Shown here: positions 1 through 8,474 of the stretch, one piece after another
Layout of the letters: each line of letters starts with the position of its first letter
Position numbering within the stretch: the first letter of the stretch is position 1
Assembly: GCF_000685295.1 (NCBI RefSeq)
Contig: NZ_ARYL01000016.1
Coordinates: forward strand, 1 to 64,000
Length of the DNA: 64,000 nucleotides
Reading direction: 5' to 3'
From: Hyphomonas oceanitis SCH89
GTDB lineage: Bacteria > Pseudomonadota > Alphaproteobacteria > Caulobacterales > Hyphomonadaceae
Notes under the pieces: generated by a model
Seen by the model: the letters and a program-made list of their open reading frames with translations, nothing else
Database searches by the model: none
Told to the model about the DNA's origin: nothing
Program-made: the position numbers and the translations under genes

Positions 1-22
1 GTCGATGTAGGTGTGTGGCGTC

Positions 23-2470
23 CTAGTAGACGTATTTGAAGTCGACGCCCCAAATTTGCGGGTCGGTCAGGCCGACGAAGGCCGTGCCTTGCGTTCCGAC
101 AGTGATATTATTGATGCCGGATACGTAGCGATTGTCGAACACATTTTTCACGAACGCGCCGACCTGGTAGCGGCCGCTTTCAGCTGTCCAGAAGGCCCGG
201 ACATCCGTGCGTTCCTGTGCTTCGCCTACGGAGAATGCGGCATAGGTGGCGCAAGAGCCCTGCCCATCGGATTCCGCGTTGCAACGGCGTTCGCCCGTAT
301 AGGCATGTGAGGCGGAGAATTCGATCTCTCCATTGTCTTGCAGGTCAAGCACATATTGCCCGCCGAAGGCGAAGGACCATTCCGGCTCGCCCGTTGGCGA
401 ACCGGACAGGTCAACACCGGAGCGTGTGACACGATCCTTGTAGAGGACATTGATATACTGGCCGTTGCCGAAGAAGGAGAGGGCGTCGGTCGGGGCCCAC
501 TCAACCTGCAGGTCGACACCAGAGGCTTCCTCATCGCTGGTCTCCACAACGTATTGAGAGACATTCGAGCCGTTCACGCCGCTGACCAGGCTGATCGCCT
601 GTTTGTCATTGTACGTGTACTGGAAGACCGAGGCGTTGATCAGAAGGCCTGCCGACGGGAAGGTCGACTTGATGCCGGCTTCGTAATTGGTCACGTCTTC
701 ATTGTCGAAGCGGGATGCCTGTTCGACGCTGTTGAACCCGCCGGCCTTGTAGCCTTTGGCGTAAGAGGCGAAGAGCAGGATATTGTCGGCCAGCTTGTAG
801 TCGACAACAAAACGCGGGCTGACATTCGACCATTCATCGTTCAGCTCGCATGTGACGCCTTCGGCCACCGTGACGCCATTGTCGCAAGGCACGCCGGCGA
901 GGCCTGACATGTCGAACACGAGGTCAAACTGAAAGTCTTCCGGCGAGGCGCCAACAAGGCCGAGAATGCCCGCTTCTTCCAGCGCGGCCAGCGTGGCATC
1001 AAGTTCCGGCGCGACGCGCGGTCCATTCAGCCAGGAGAAGGATTTTTCGTCCTTCGTATAGCGCAGACCGCCGGTGAGGCTTAACTTGTCTGTCGCTTCC
1101 CAGATGACGTCGGCAAAGGCGGCATAGGCCTTGAAGTCACCATGGTTGATCATGTCCTCGGTCCAGCCATTGCCCATGAGGCGGGCGTCGATGCCAAACG
1201 GAATGAGGACGAAATTATCGATGTCAGAGAAGGGCGTGCCAAGGCCGAGATTACCAAGGGCGGTGTTGATCGTATTGGTGTAGGCGAATGTGTTGCTGCG
1301 CTGGTCGGCAGATTCATCATAGTAGCTTGCGCCAACCACCCAGTTCAGTGGGCCCGTTTCGCCAGCCGCACGGAACTCCTGATAGAAGCTCTCATTACTC
1401 TCGACATTGTTCGTGTCGAAATAGAGATCAATGCGGTTTGTACCGTCTTCGTCTTCGCGGTTATTGGTATCGAATGTCCGGTAGGACGTGATCGATGACA
1501 GGGTGATGGAGCCGATGTCATGCGTGACCGCAAGCGTTAACTCGTCGAGTTGCCGGCGCTCGCTATTGTCGATCACATCATTGCGGATCTTGGCCGTGAA
1601 CGGATTGAGATAGGTTGACTCGTCTACCGGATAGGCAGGCTGGGCGGGGGCATCCGGGATCGGGACAATGCCGATGGCGGGGCGGGCGTCCTGGTCCAGC
1701 TCGTCATGCGTGTAGGTCAGGATCGCGCGGGTATCGGGCGTGAGGTCCCAGCGCAGGGCGCCCTTGATGGCCCAGTTGTCTTCGCGGCCAAGATCCTGAC
1801 CTGTGGCGGCGTCGGTGTAGATGCCGTCACGCTTGTTCATGACACCGTTCAGGCGGATGGCCACCTTGTCATTGACGGGCAGGTTCAGCAGGCCTTCAAT
1901 ACGTTGCTTGTTGTATTCGCCGACGCGGACACCGACTTCGGCTTCAAACTTGTCGCTGGGCTTGCGGGTGGTGATCGAGACGGCGCCGGCGGCGCTGTTG
2001 CGACCGAAGAGCGTTCCCTGAGGGCCCTTGATGACTTCGATCCGCTCGACGTCATTGAAGGCGAGCAGCGAAGCGCCGGAACGTGCGGCATAGACGCCAT
2101 CAACGTAGATGCCGACAGCCGGATCGGTGCCGACGCCGAAGTCTGACGTCTGGATGCCGCGGATCTTGTACTTCGGCTGTGTCGGGCTGCCATCGGACAC
2201 TTCCAGACCCGGTACGAAGGCGTCGATATCGCCCATATTGTCGGCGGCGAGCGTTGAGAGCGCGTCAGCGGAGAGGACCTGCAGCGTGATCGGCACTTCC
2301 TGCAGGTTTTGCTCGCGCTGCTGGGCGGTGACGAGGACCGTGTCCATCGTGCGCTGGCTTTCGGCCGCCTCTTCCTGAGCGGAAGCGGGTGCCATGCCCA
2401 GGGCAACGATGCCTGCGCTGGTCAGTAGCGCCAGACGCGCCGTGTTCATACCAAATCGATTCTTGTTCAT
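23..2470 (-). CDS. TonB-dependent outer-membrane receptor
   Basis: An 815-residue outer-membrane receptor that would import a scarce substrate using TonB/ExbBD energy. Residues 1-31 form a signal peptide ending in ASAQ. A plug domain follows (VLVTAQQREQNLQEVPI from about residue 45; VYVDGVY-type and GPQGTLFGRN motifs near 125-160). The long beta-barrel ends in an aromatic residue (FKYVY), as expected for BAM-dependent insertion. The length suits the sphingomonad/Hyphomonas receptor class with no N-terminal signalling extension. The ATG is preceded by GGGGAATACAC. It is divergent from the TetR gene at 2651, which suggests local control. The substrate cannot be read from sequence; no siderophore or cobalamin genes are nearby. 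Confidence 0.93.
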   Translation of the reverse strand: MNKNRFGMNTARLALLTSAGIVALGMAPASAQEEAAESQRTMDTVLVTAQQREQNLQEVPITLQVLSADALSTLAADNMGDIDAFVPGLEVSDGSPTQPKYKIRGIQTSDFGVGTDPAVGIYVDGVYAARSGASLLAFNDVERIEVIKGPQGTLFGRNSAAGAVSITTRKPSDKFEAEVGVRVGEYNKQRIEGLLNLPVNDKVAIRLNGVMNKRDGIYTDAATGQDLGREDNWAIKGALRWDLTPDTRAILTYTHDELDQDARPAIGIVPIPDAPAQPAYPVDESTYLNPFTAKIRNDVIDNSERRQLDELTLAVTHDIGSITLSSITSYRTFDTNNREDEDGTNRIDLYFDTNNVESNESFYQEFRAAGETGPLNWVVGASYYDESADQRSNTFAYTNTINTALGNLGLGTPFSDIDNFVLIPFGIDARLMGNGWTEDMINHGDFKAYAAFADVIWEATDKLSLTGGLRYTKDEKSFSWLNGPRVAPELDATLAALEEAGILGLVGASPEDFQFDLVFDMSGLAGVPCDNGVTVAEGVTCELNDEWSNVSPRFVVDYKLADNILLFASYAKGYKAGGFNSVEQASRFDNEDVTNYEAGIKSTFPSAGLLINASVFQYTYNDKQAISLVSGVNGSNVSQYVVETSDEEASGVDLQVEWAPTDALSFFGNGQYINVLYKDRVTRSGVDLSGSPTGEPEWSFAFGGQYVLDLQDNGEIEFSASHAYTGERRCNAESDGQGSCATYAAFSVGEAQERTDVRAFWTAESGRYQVGAFVKNVFDNRYVSGINNITVGTQGTAFVGLTDPQIWGVDFKYVY

Positions 2471-2650
2471 GTGTATTCCCCGGTGTTTGCGTCACAGTGA
2501 CCCCCTGCGACTGCATTGTTATCTTGATAAATGTTTCTATGTATTGATGTAGAAGGCAGCGATAGGGCCTCCCTGTTGCGTATCCCTTGATGTTTGTTTC
2601 TTTTTCTTCTCCGATGAATCTCGCTTGATAAAAACAAAGCAGAAATTTTT
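2471..2650. promoter_or_regulatory. Divergent TonB receptor/tetR control region
   Basis: This 180-base A+T-rich gap separates the divergent receptor and tetR genes and must hold both promoters. CTTGATAAA occurs at 2523-2531 and again at 2624-2632, with a third related CTTGATGTT at 2586-2594. Repeated short motifs here could be binding sites for the adjacent TetR protein, but no clean palindrome was found, so this is only inference. Confidence 0.3.
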
Positions 2651-3295
2651 ATGCCCCAGAGAGATTCCTTCGAAATCGGTCCGCTGAAGACGCGCGAAGA
2701 TCCCCCGCAGGCGCGGGCGCGGCAGCGGGCGAATACGATCCTCAGGGCGGCGGCCGAGTTCCTGCGCACGCATGCCGTCAGCGAGCTCACGACGACACTG
2801 ATCGCCGAAGAGGCATCCATCCCTGTCAGCTCGGTTTATCGCTATTTCCCGACCGTGGACCTGATTGTTGACGAGCTTTACCTGCAGGTCACGGAACAGA
2901 TTGACGCAAAGCTGTTCGAGGTGTTGCTGGATACGGAAACGCATACCGACTGGCGCTCGCGGCTGGGCGCGGTCATGGATGTTGTGCGCCAGTATTTCGA
3001 CCTGCACCCGTATTACCGCAAGCTTCTGCAAGCCATACTGATACGTACGGGCGGCCTTGCGCTTGATATTGCCAAGCAGGACTCGATCACGCTGCACCTG
3101 GCGGAATACTGGGGCGCGGGCGGGGACAATTTCAAGGGCGGCGATCCGATGATTACGGCTCAGATCACGATGCAGGTGTTCCTGTCGGTCGAAAGCATTC
3201 TTGTCAGCCAGGCGGCAGAGGAGATGGCTGACAGCTATTTCGAGTCGTTGAAGCTCAACCTCGAAAGCTATCTGGCCAATTTCCTGAGCGACTAA
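2651..3295 (+). CDS. TetR/AcrR family transcriptional regulator
   Basis: A 214-residue one-component regulator. The N-terminal third is a TetR helix-turn-helix: RANTILRAAAEFL near residues 25-37, then SIPVSSVYRYFPTVDLIVDELY near 56-77, where YRYF is the typical recognition-helix end. The rest is an all-helical ligand/dimer domain with no clear family signature. It lies divergent to the TonB receptor and its 3' end overlaps by four bases the convergent diheme cytochrome gene. It therefore probably controls the receptor and perhaps the neighbouring lipoprotein pair. The effector is unknown. Confidence 0.88.
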   Translation: MPQRDSFEIGPLKTREDPPQARARQRANTILRAAAEFLRTHAVSELTTTLIAEEASIPVSSVYRYFPTVDLIVDELYLQVTEQIDAKLFEVLLDTETHTDWRSRLGAVMDVVRQYFDLHPYYRKLLQAILIRTGGLALDIAKQDSITLHLAEYWGAGGDNFKGGDPMITAQITMQVFLSVESILVSQAAEEMADSYFESLKLNLESYLANFLSD

Positions 3296-4455
3296 CCGGC
3301 GCATGAGCCATCCATATTCTGGATCCATTCGCGGATAAGTGCGACGCCTTCGTCATGCCTGAGGGACCGGCCAAGCTCCGGCATCATGGCGCCCGGGTCG
3401 GTCGATCCCATACGGTAGGCGAGAACGGAGTCCTCGGGATGACCGGGCACGATATCGTAGGGCAGGTTGCCCGTGCCGCCACCCGCTGCGATGGGCAGTT
3501 TGCATAGGCCTGAGGCCTCGCCGAGCGGGATGTCAGGCGTCAGGTAAAGGCCGGACGTATCGGCCGGACCATCACGGTTGTGACAGTGGGAGCAATTGAT
3601 ATCGAGATAGGCGCGGGCGCGGTCGTTGAGGGGGAGCGCTTCGTCTTTCCAGTCGGCATTCCGTGGCACATTTTCAGGCGCAGGCGCGTTTTTCAGATAG
3701 CCGATCATGGCGAGATATTCCAACTGGTTCGTCTCGCCATCGCCATGGTCGAAGCGCTTGTTGAGATGGCGTGGGCGGACACCCAGCGGCGCGATGACGC
3801 GCGTGGTGTTGTTCAGCGCGTGGCAGCCTGCACACTGGTTTGTGTTGGGCACGACGTAGGTGAAATCCGTCTCCTGGCCCTGATCGTCGACAATTGTCAT
3901 GTCGCGATAGGCGCCGATCCTGGTGAGCTTGGCGTCGGTCTGCTCGTCGTTCCAGACATAGGAGATGGCCTCCCATGCCTTTTCGCGGCGGACCAGCAGG
4001 CGTGTTTCTACCAGGTCCACCGATGCGAGATCGTCTAGGATCGGTTCGACCTTTCCGGGCGTGTCATTGGCCTTGAGAATGCGCTGACGATCGCCCGTCT
4101 GATCGCCGGAAGCGCGGGGATAGTAGAACGTCTTGCTGATGATCGTTCCGACGGGGAAGTCAGGGTAGTCATTGTCGCGAAAGGCTGCGGCCTCACCTTC
4201 CGGCACATAGATGGTGCGCAGCTTGTGGGCATAGTCCGTGAAGAGCGGCGTGTTCAGGTCATAGGGCACAACGCCCGTGCTGAGGCGCAGGGCGCCTTTG
4301 GATGCGCTGAGCACGCCCCACTCGCTCAAGAGCGCCGGGTTGGTGTCCGGATAGAAATGGACGGTCGCCGTTGCCGATTTGCCTTGTGCGCCACAGGCCG
4401 TGAGCACACAAAGCAATCCGGCAACCAGGAAGCCACCCAAGCGATTCAAATGCAT
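3292..4455 (-). CDS. HNE_0200/SO2930-type diheme c-type cytochrome lipoprotein
   Basis: A 387-residue lipoprotein (lipobox LTAC, Cys21) with two heme c sites: CAGCH at residues 208-212 and CSHCH at 288-292. The stretch VPYDLNTPLFTDYAHKLRTI (about 63-82) is typical of the family I know as TIGR03806 (HNE_0200 family, or SO2930 diheme cytochrome). Its members usually sit beside the beta-helix family TIGR03805, exactly as here: the partner ends four bases upstream on the same strand. The protein is presumably anchored in the periplasm or outer membrane and transfers electrons. Its reaction and partner are not known to me. Heme attachment would need the Ccm system, which is not in this window. Confidence 0.85.
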   Translation of the reverse strand: MHLNRLGGFLVAGLLCVLTACGAQGKSATATVHFYPDTNPALLSEWGVLSASKGALRLSTGVVPYDLNTPLFTDYAHKLRTIYVPEGEAAAFRDNDYPDFPVGTIISKTFYYPRASGDQTGDRQRILKANDTPGKVEPILDDLASVDLVETRLLVRREKAWEAISYVWNDEQTDAKLTRIGAYRDMTIVDDQGQETDFTYVVPNTNQCAGCHALNNTTRVIAPLGVRPRHLNKRFDHGDGETNQLEYLAMIGYLKNAPAPENVPRNADWKDEALPLNDRARAYLDINCSHCHNRDGPADTSGLYLTPDIPLGEASGLCKLPIAAGGGTGNLPYDIVPGHPEDSVLAYRMGSTDPGAMMPELGRSLRHDEGVALIREWIQNMDGSCAG

Positions 4456-4459
4456 GAAC

Positions 4460-5695
4460 CTAGCCCTCGCGGTTCAACTCGATGGCTGGCAGCTTCTCAA
4501 GCGTGCAGCGATGCGCGTCGGTCACAAGCGCCGGGGCGGCATATTTGTTCGGTGCATCGGCGTTGAGCACTTCCGCGTCGCCATTGTCGACACAGATGCG
4601 CAGATCATCCGGCATCTTGCCGTCCACCATCTTTGCCGGATCGACATAGCCGTCCCAGAGGACGTCCGGAAAGCTGCCATCTTCGCCGAACAGCGCCACA
4701 CGCGCCGCTTCCAGGCCGGCTCTGTCAGGGGCGTTGCCGCCGCCCGAGAACGTGTTGCCATAGATGTAGATGCTTTCTGGATACGGATCGAACGTGTCGC
4801 TCTTCTCGTCGTCAGAGTAGCCGGTTTCGAAGAGGCTGGAGATGATCACATTGGAGGTCTTGTTGTCGGAAATCTCGTTGTTGAAGATTTCGACCTTGTC
4901 GTTCGAGTTGACGATGACGCCCGTACCGGCAGGAACGCTGGCGACGGGTGTGCCGGCATGGCCGAAATTGCCGAGATTGTTGGCATAGACCTTGTTGTCA
5001 TAGACGCGGGTCGTTGTACCTGCCTGCTTCAGGGCAGGCATGTTGAAGACGAGGATGCCGCCTGTATTGTTGGTGGTGACGTTCTCGTAGACGTCGGCGC
5101 CAATTGTGTTCTCGATCTCGATACCGGCGACATTGTATTCAGCGCGGTTGCGGCGGACGATGACGTTCTTCGACTGGCCGACATAGATGCCGGCATCAGA
5201 GGCGCCAATGGCGACATTGTCTTCCATCAGCACATTGGTCGTCTGGACCGGGTAGATGCCGTAGGCGCCGTTTTCTGTCGCTGGTCCGTTGGTCCATTCG
5301 GTGCGAATGCGGCGGATGGTGATATTGTCGCCTTCATTCACCTTCAGGGCATCGCCGATTGTGTCTTCGATGGCGAGATCTTCAATCGTGAAGTCGCTGG
5401 CTGTGACGAGGAGGCCTTCGGCGCCGGAAATCTGGTCGGCAAAGCTCAGCACGGTCTTGTCCATACCCTGGCCACGAATTGTCACGCCATTTACCGTCAG
5501 GCTGAGGGCGCGCTTGAAGGAAAGCTTGCCTTCGGGAATTTCGATGACATCCCCCGTCTTGGCGTCGATGAGCTGCTGCATCAGCGTGTCTTCGGCGCTA
5601 AGCTGTTCGGTTGGGGCTTCAGGCTTGGGTGTATTCTGACCGCATGCGGCGAGCATTGCCGCCAGACATACGCTGATAAGGTGCTTGGATGTCAT
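4460..5695 (-). CDS. Parallel beta-helix lipoprotein (TIGR03805-like)
   Basis: A 411-residue predicted lipoprotein (lipobox LAAC, Cys18). Residues about 45-290 read as a right-handed parallel beta-helix: repeated turns with regular Asn and Ile/Val, for example GVTIRGQGMDKTVLSF, NVLMEDNVAIGASDAGIYVG and NVIVRRNRAEYNVAGIEIEN. Such folds usually bind or cleave polysaccharides, but no lyase active site was recognised. It is first in a two-gene unit with the diheme cytochrome, four bases apart. This conserved pairing (TIGR03805/TIGR03806) suggests one periplasmic or surface machine. Its substrate is unknown. Confidence 0.82.
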   Translation of the reverse strand: MTSKHLISVCLAAMLAACGQNTPKPEAPTEQLSAEDTLMQQLIDAKTGDVIEIPEGKLSFKRALSLTVNGVTIRGQGMDKTVLSFADQISGAEGLLVTASDFTIEDLAIEDTIGDALKVNEGDNITIRRIRTEWTNGPATENGAYGIYPVQTTNVLMEDNVAIGASDAGIYVGQSKNVIVRRNRAEYNVAGIEIENTIGADVYENVTTNNTGGILVFNMPALKQAGTTTRVYDNKVYANNLGNFGHAGTPVASVPAGTGVIVNSNDKVEIFNNEISDNKTSNVIISSLFETGYSDDEKSDTFDPYPESIYIYGNTFSGGGNAPDRAGLEAARVALFGEDGSFPDVLWDGYVDPAKMVDGKMPDDLRICVDNGDAEVLNADAPNKYAAPALVTDAHRCTLEKLPAIELNREG

Positions 5696-6016
5696 TTATG
5701 TTTCCTCCATTTGCGCCATCGGAACCTTAGAATTCCGGTGCTGTCTAGCGCTTGAAGCGAAAAAACAGAAAAAAATTCTGTTTTCCGGGATTTCTGCTCA
5801 TGAGACGCAGTGCCGGTAGAAAAAGCGAGCTGAGGGGAGCGCTTTTGTCTAGATCGCCTGTAATGACAGGCCCACAAATATTACAATGAGGGAAGGCATC
5901 AATTAACTGCAGATGTTTCTTCAAGCGTAAACGAGGTGTGAACGATTTAGGGTGAATTGATGGACCCGCGCGTTCCTGAACGTGCTGTTCCTCCCTGCAT
6001 TCAGAAGGCCAATATC
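5696..6016. other. Intergenic region between the beta-helix gene and tex
   Basis: About 320 bases between divergent genes, richer in A+T than the flanks. It must contain the promoters for the lipoprotein pair (leftward) and tex (rightward). The only structured element seen is the perfect inverted repeat at 5762-5784. An in-frame TTG/ATG at 5957/5960 could extend Tex by 20 residues, but that segment does not look like Tex. No RNA gene was recognised. Confidence 0.5.
5762..5784. promoter_or_regulatory. Perfect 9-bp inverted repeat upstream of the lipoprotein pair
   Basis: AAAACAGAA (5762-5770) and TTCTGTTTT (5776-5784) are exact reverse complements around an AAAAA centre. The repeat lies 67 bases upstream of the beta-helix ATG, where an operator would be expected, and far from any gene end that would need a terminator. 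The A+T-rich arms suit a protein-binding site better than an RNA hairpin. Confidence 0.4.
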
Positions 6017-8308
6017 ATGACCGGCACATCTCGTTCCTCTGCTTCGACCACCTCAGACGCTATCGCCCGCCAGATCGCCAAGGAACTCGGTGTCGCTGAA
6101 CGTCAGGTATCGGCCGTCATGGCACTGCTGGATGAAGGGGCGACGGTTCCCTTCATCGCGCGCTATCGCAAGGAGCGCACAGGCGGCCTCGACGATACGC
6201 AGCTGCGCGCCCTGACCGAGCGCCTGGAATACCTGACGGAACTGGCGAGCCGACGCGAGACGGTGCTGAGTGCAATCCGCGAACAGGACAAGCTGACCCC
6301 CGCGCTGGAGCGCGAGATCATGGCGGCCGAGACCAAGGTCGCGCTTGAAGACCTCTATGCCCCCTACAAAATCAAGCGGCGCACCAAGGCGACCATCGCC
6401 CGCGAGGCCGGGCTTGAGCCACTGGCCGACCGGCTGCTGGCCAATCCCGCCCTGCTGCCAACCGCCGAAGCGAAGGCGTTCGTTTCGTCCAAGAAAGGCG
6501 TTGCGGACCAGGAGAGCGCATTGGAAGGCGCCCGCGAGATTATCGTCGAGAAGATGGCCGAAGCACCAAAACTGGTCGGCAAGATCCGTGAGACCGTGTG
6601 GGGCAGTGGCAAGCTCGGCTCGGCGCTGGTGAAGGGCAAGGAAGAGGCGGGGGCGAAGTTTGCCGACTATTTCGATTTCGATGAGCCGATCAATGCGATG
6701 CCATCGCACCGGGCGCTGGCGCTGCTGCGCGGCCAGAAGGAAGGCGTGCTGCGGGTCAAGCTGGCTGTGCCGCATGACGAGACGCGCGACCATCCGGCCA
6801 TACGTGAAATCTGTCAGGAATTCGGGATCGCGACCAAGGGCCGCCCGGGAGACTCGTGGCTGAAAGAGACGGCTCAGGCCGCGTGGAAGGGCAAGCTTGA
6901 GCCATCGAGTTCACGCGAGTCCATCACGCGCCTGAAGGAACTGGCCGACAAGGACGCGATCCGCATCTTCTCCCGCAACATGCATGACCTGCTGATGGCC
7001 GCGCCTGCCGGGCCGAAAGTGGTGATGGGTATCGACCCGGGCATCCGCACGGGCTGCAAGGTTGCTGTCGTGGATGCGACTGGCAAGCTGCTGGATACGG
7101 CGACGATCTACCCGCATGAGCCGAAGCGTGATTGGGCCGGATCGCTCGCGACGCTGGCGGCGATTTGCAAGAAGCACAAGGTCGAGCTGGTCAGCGTGGG
7201 CAATGGCACAGCGGGGCGGGAGACAGACAAGCTTGTGGCGGAACTCTCTGACAAGCTGCCGGACCTGAACCTGACGCGCCTGATGGTTTCGGAAGCCGGG
7301 GCATCGGTGTATTCGGCGTCTGAACTTGCGGCGAAGGAATTCCCCAACCTTGATGTCAGCATCCGGGGCGCGGTTTCCATCGCGCGGCGCCTGCAGGACC
7401 CGCTGGCGGAACTCGTGAAGATCGAACCGAAGGCCATTGGCGTCGGCCAGTACCAGCATGATGTGGACCAGGCTGCGCTGTCGCGGTCGCTGGATGCCGT
7501 TGTCGAGACCTGCGTCAATGCGGTTGGCGTTGACGTGAATACGGCGTCGGCCTCACTGCTGGCGCGCGTTGCTGGCCTCAATGCCACGATTGCTGCCAAC
7601 ATTGTCGCGTATCGCGATGCGAACGGGCCGTTCAAGACGCGGAGCGAGCTGAAGAAAGTACCGCGCCTTGGCCCGAAGGCGTTTGAACAGGCAGCTGGTT
7701 TCCTTCGAATCTCCAAAGGCAAGAACCCGCTGGACGGCTCATCCGTTCATCCGGAGGCCTATCCCGTCGTTGAGCGGATTGCCAAGAAGACGGGTCGCAA
7801 GCTTGAGGCGCTGATTGGCGACAAGGCCTTCCTCTCGAAGCTGAAGCCGGAAGAGTTTGCCGATGCGATCTTTGGTGTGCCGACGGTGAAGGACATTCTT
7901 GTCGAGCTTGAAAAGCCGGGCCGTGACCCGCGCCCTGAATTCCGGACGGCGACGTTCAAGGATGGCGTGGAGAAAGTGACTGACCTGAAGCCCGGCATGC
8001 GGCTGGAAGGCGTGGTCACCAATGTCACGGCGTTTGGCGCCTTTGTGGACATCGGTGTTCACCAGGACGGGCTCGTGCACGTATCGGAACTGTCGGATAC
8101 GTTTGTGAAAGACCCGCACACGGTGGTCAGTACGGGGCAGGTGGTGAATGTGGTCGTGCTGGACGTGGATGTTCAGCGCAAGCGCATCGGGCTCAGCCTC
8201 AAGCAGGCTGCGGGCAGGGCGCCGCGCAATACATCCGCGCCCAAGACGGCTGCGCCCAAGGACACGCCATCGTCCAGCCCGTTCGATGTGCTTTCTTCCC
8301 TGCGCTGA
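6017..8308 (+). CDS. tex: Tex family RNA-binding transcription accessory protein
   Basis: A 763-residue Tex protein. Order of parts: N-terminal helical domain with VPFIARYRKERTGGLDD (about 30-46), a YqgF/RNase H-like domain (VMGIDPGIRTGCKVAVVD, about 335-352), helix-hairpin-helix repeats (NTASASLLARVAGLN and RSELKKVPRLGPKAFEQAAGF) and a C-terminal S1 RNA-binding domain (GMRLEGVVTNVTAFGAFVDIGVHQDGLVH in two parts, about 655-685). The ATG at 6017 is chosen because AGAAGG lies eight bases before it and MTGTSRSS leads into the Tex N-terminus. An upstream TTG/ATG at 5957/5960 is possible but adds unrelated sequence. Tex is a nucleic-acid-binding housekeeping factor involved in transcription and stress tolerance. 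Confidence 0.95.
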   Translation: MTGTSRSSASTTSDAIARQIAKELGVAERQVSAVMALLDEGATVPFIARYRKERTGGLDDTQLRALTERLEYLTELASRRETVLSAIREQDKLTPALEREIMAAETKVALEDLYAPYKIKRRTKATIAREAGLEPLADRLLANPALLPTAEAKAFVSSKKGVADQESALEGAREIIVEKMAEAPKLVGKIRETVWGSGKLGSALVKGKEEAGAKFADYFDFDEPINAMPSHRALALLRGQKEGVLRVKLAVPHDETRDHPAIREICQEFGIATKGRPGDSWLKETAQAAWKGKLEPSSSRESITRLKELADKDAIRIFSRNMHDLLMAAPAGPKVVMGIDPGIRTGCKVAVVDATGKLLDTATIYPHEPKRDWAGSLATLAAICKKHKVELVSVGNGTAGRETDKLVAELSDKLPDLNLTRLMVSEAGASVYSASELAAKEFPNLDVSIRGAVSIARRLQDPLAELVKIEPKAIGVGQYQHDVDQAALSRSLDAVVETCVNAVGVDVNTASASLLARVAGLNATIAANIVAYRDANGPFKTRSELKKVPRLGPKAFEQAAGFLRISKGKNPLDGSSVHPEAYPVVERIAKKTGRKLEALIGDKAFLSKLKPEEFADAIFGVPTVKDILVELEKPGRDPRPEFRTATFKDGVEKVTDLKPGMRLEGVVTNVTAFGAFVDIGVHQDGLVHVSELSDTFVKDPHTVVSTGQVVNVVVLDVDVQRKRIGLSLKQAAGRAPRNTSAPKTAAPKDTPSSSPFDVLSSLR

Positions 8309-8314
8309 AACAGA

Positions 8315-8347
8315 CCGAGTGCGCTGCGACAGGCGCAGTGCACTCGG
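8315..8347 (+). terminator. Strong stem-loop after tex
   Basis: CCGAGTGCGCTGCG (8315-8328) pairs with CGCAGTGCACTCGG (8334-8347) over 14 positions with one G-T wobble and a 5-base loop, starting seven bases after the tex stop codon. No T tract follows, so it is an atypical intrinsic terminator or a 3'-end stabilising hairpin. Confidence 0.55.
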
Positions 8348-8422
8348 GCGCCTGGGCCAGTCTTAAACTCCGTCCATATGGCCGATTCGTAACTGGCGCT
8401 GCAGCGGCAGGGCTTCTAGATT

Positions 8423-8466
8423 CCAATCACGATGGGTGAGGCCTGTTTGTCCATATCCGTGATTGG
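8423..8466 (+). promoter_or_regulatory. Leader inverted repeat overlapping a ribosome binding site
   Basis: CCAATCACG (8423-8431) is an exact reverse complement of CGTGATTGG (8458-8466). The right arm runs into GGAG (8465-8468), the likely Shine-Dalgarno of the GTG start at 8475. Folding of the leader RNA could therefore mask ribosome access. The 26-base loop is large, so the effect is uncertain. Confidence 0.4.
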
Positions 8467-8474
8467 AGACTGCC

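Noticed and set aside
4379-5755. Long open frame on the plus strand opposite the beta-helix gene (458 codons)
   Set aside because: High G+C makes long antisense frames common; the minus strand has a lipobox, beta-helix repeats and conserved partner, and the plus frame has no family features or RBS.
5957-6016. Longer Tex N-terminus from TTG/ATG at 5957/5960
   Set aside because: The added 20 residues do not resemble Tex, and a better RBS precedes ATG 6017.
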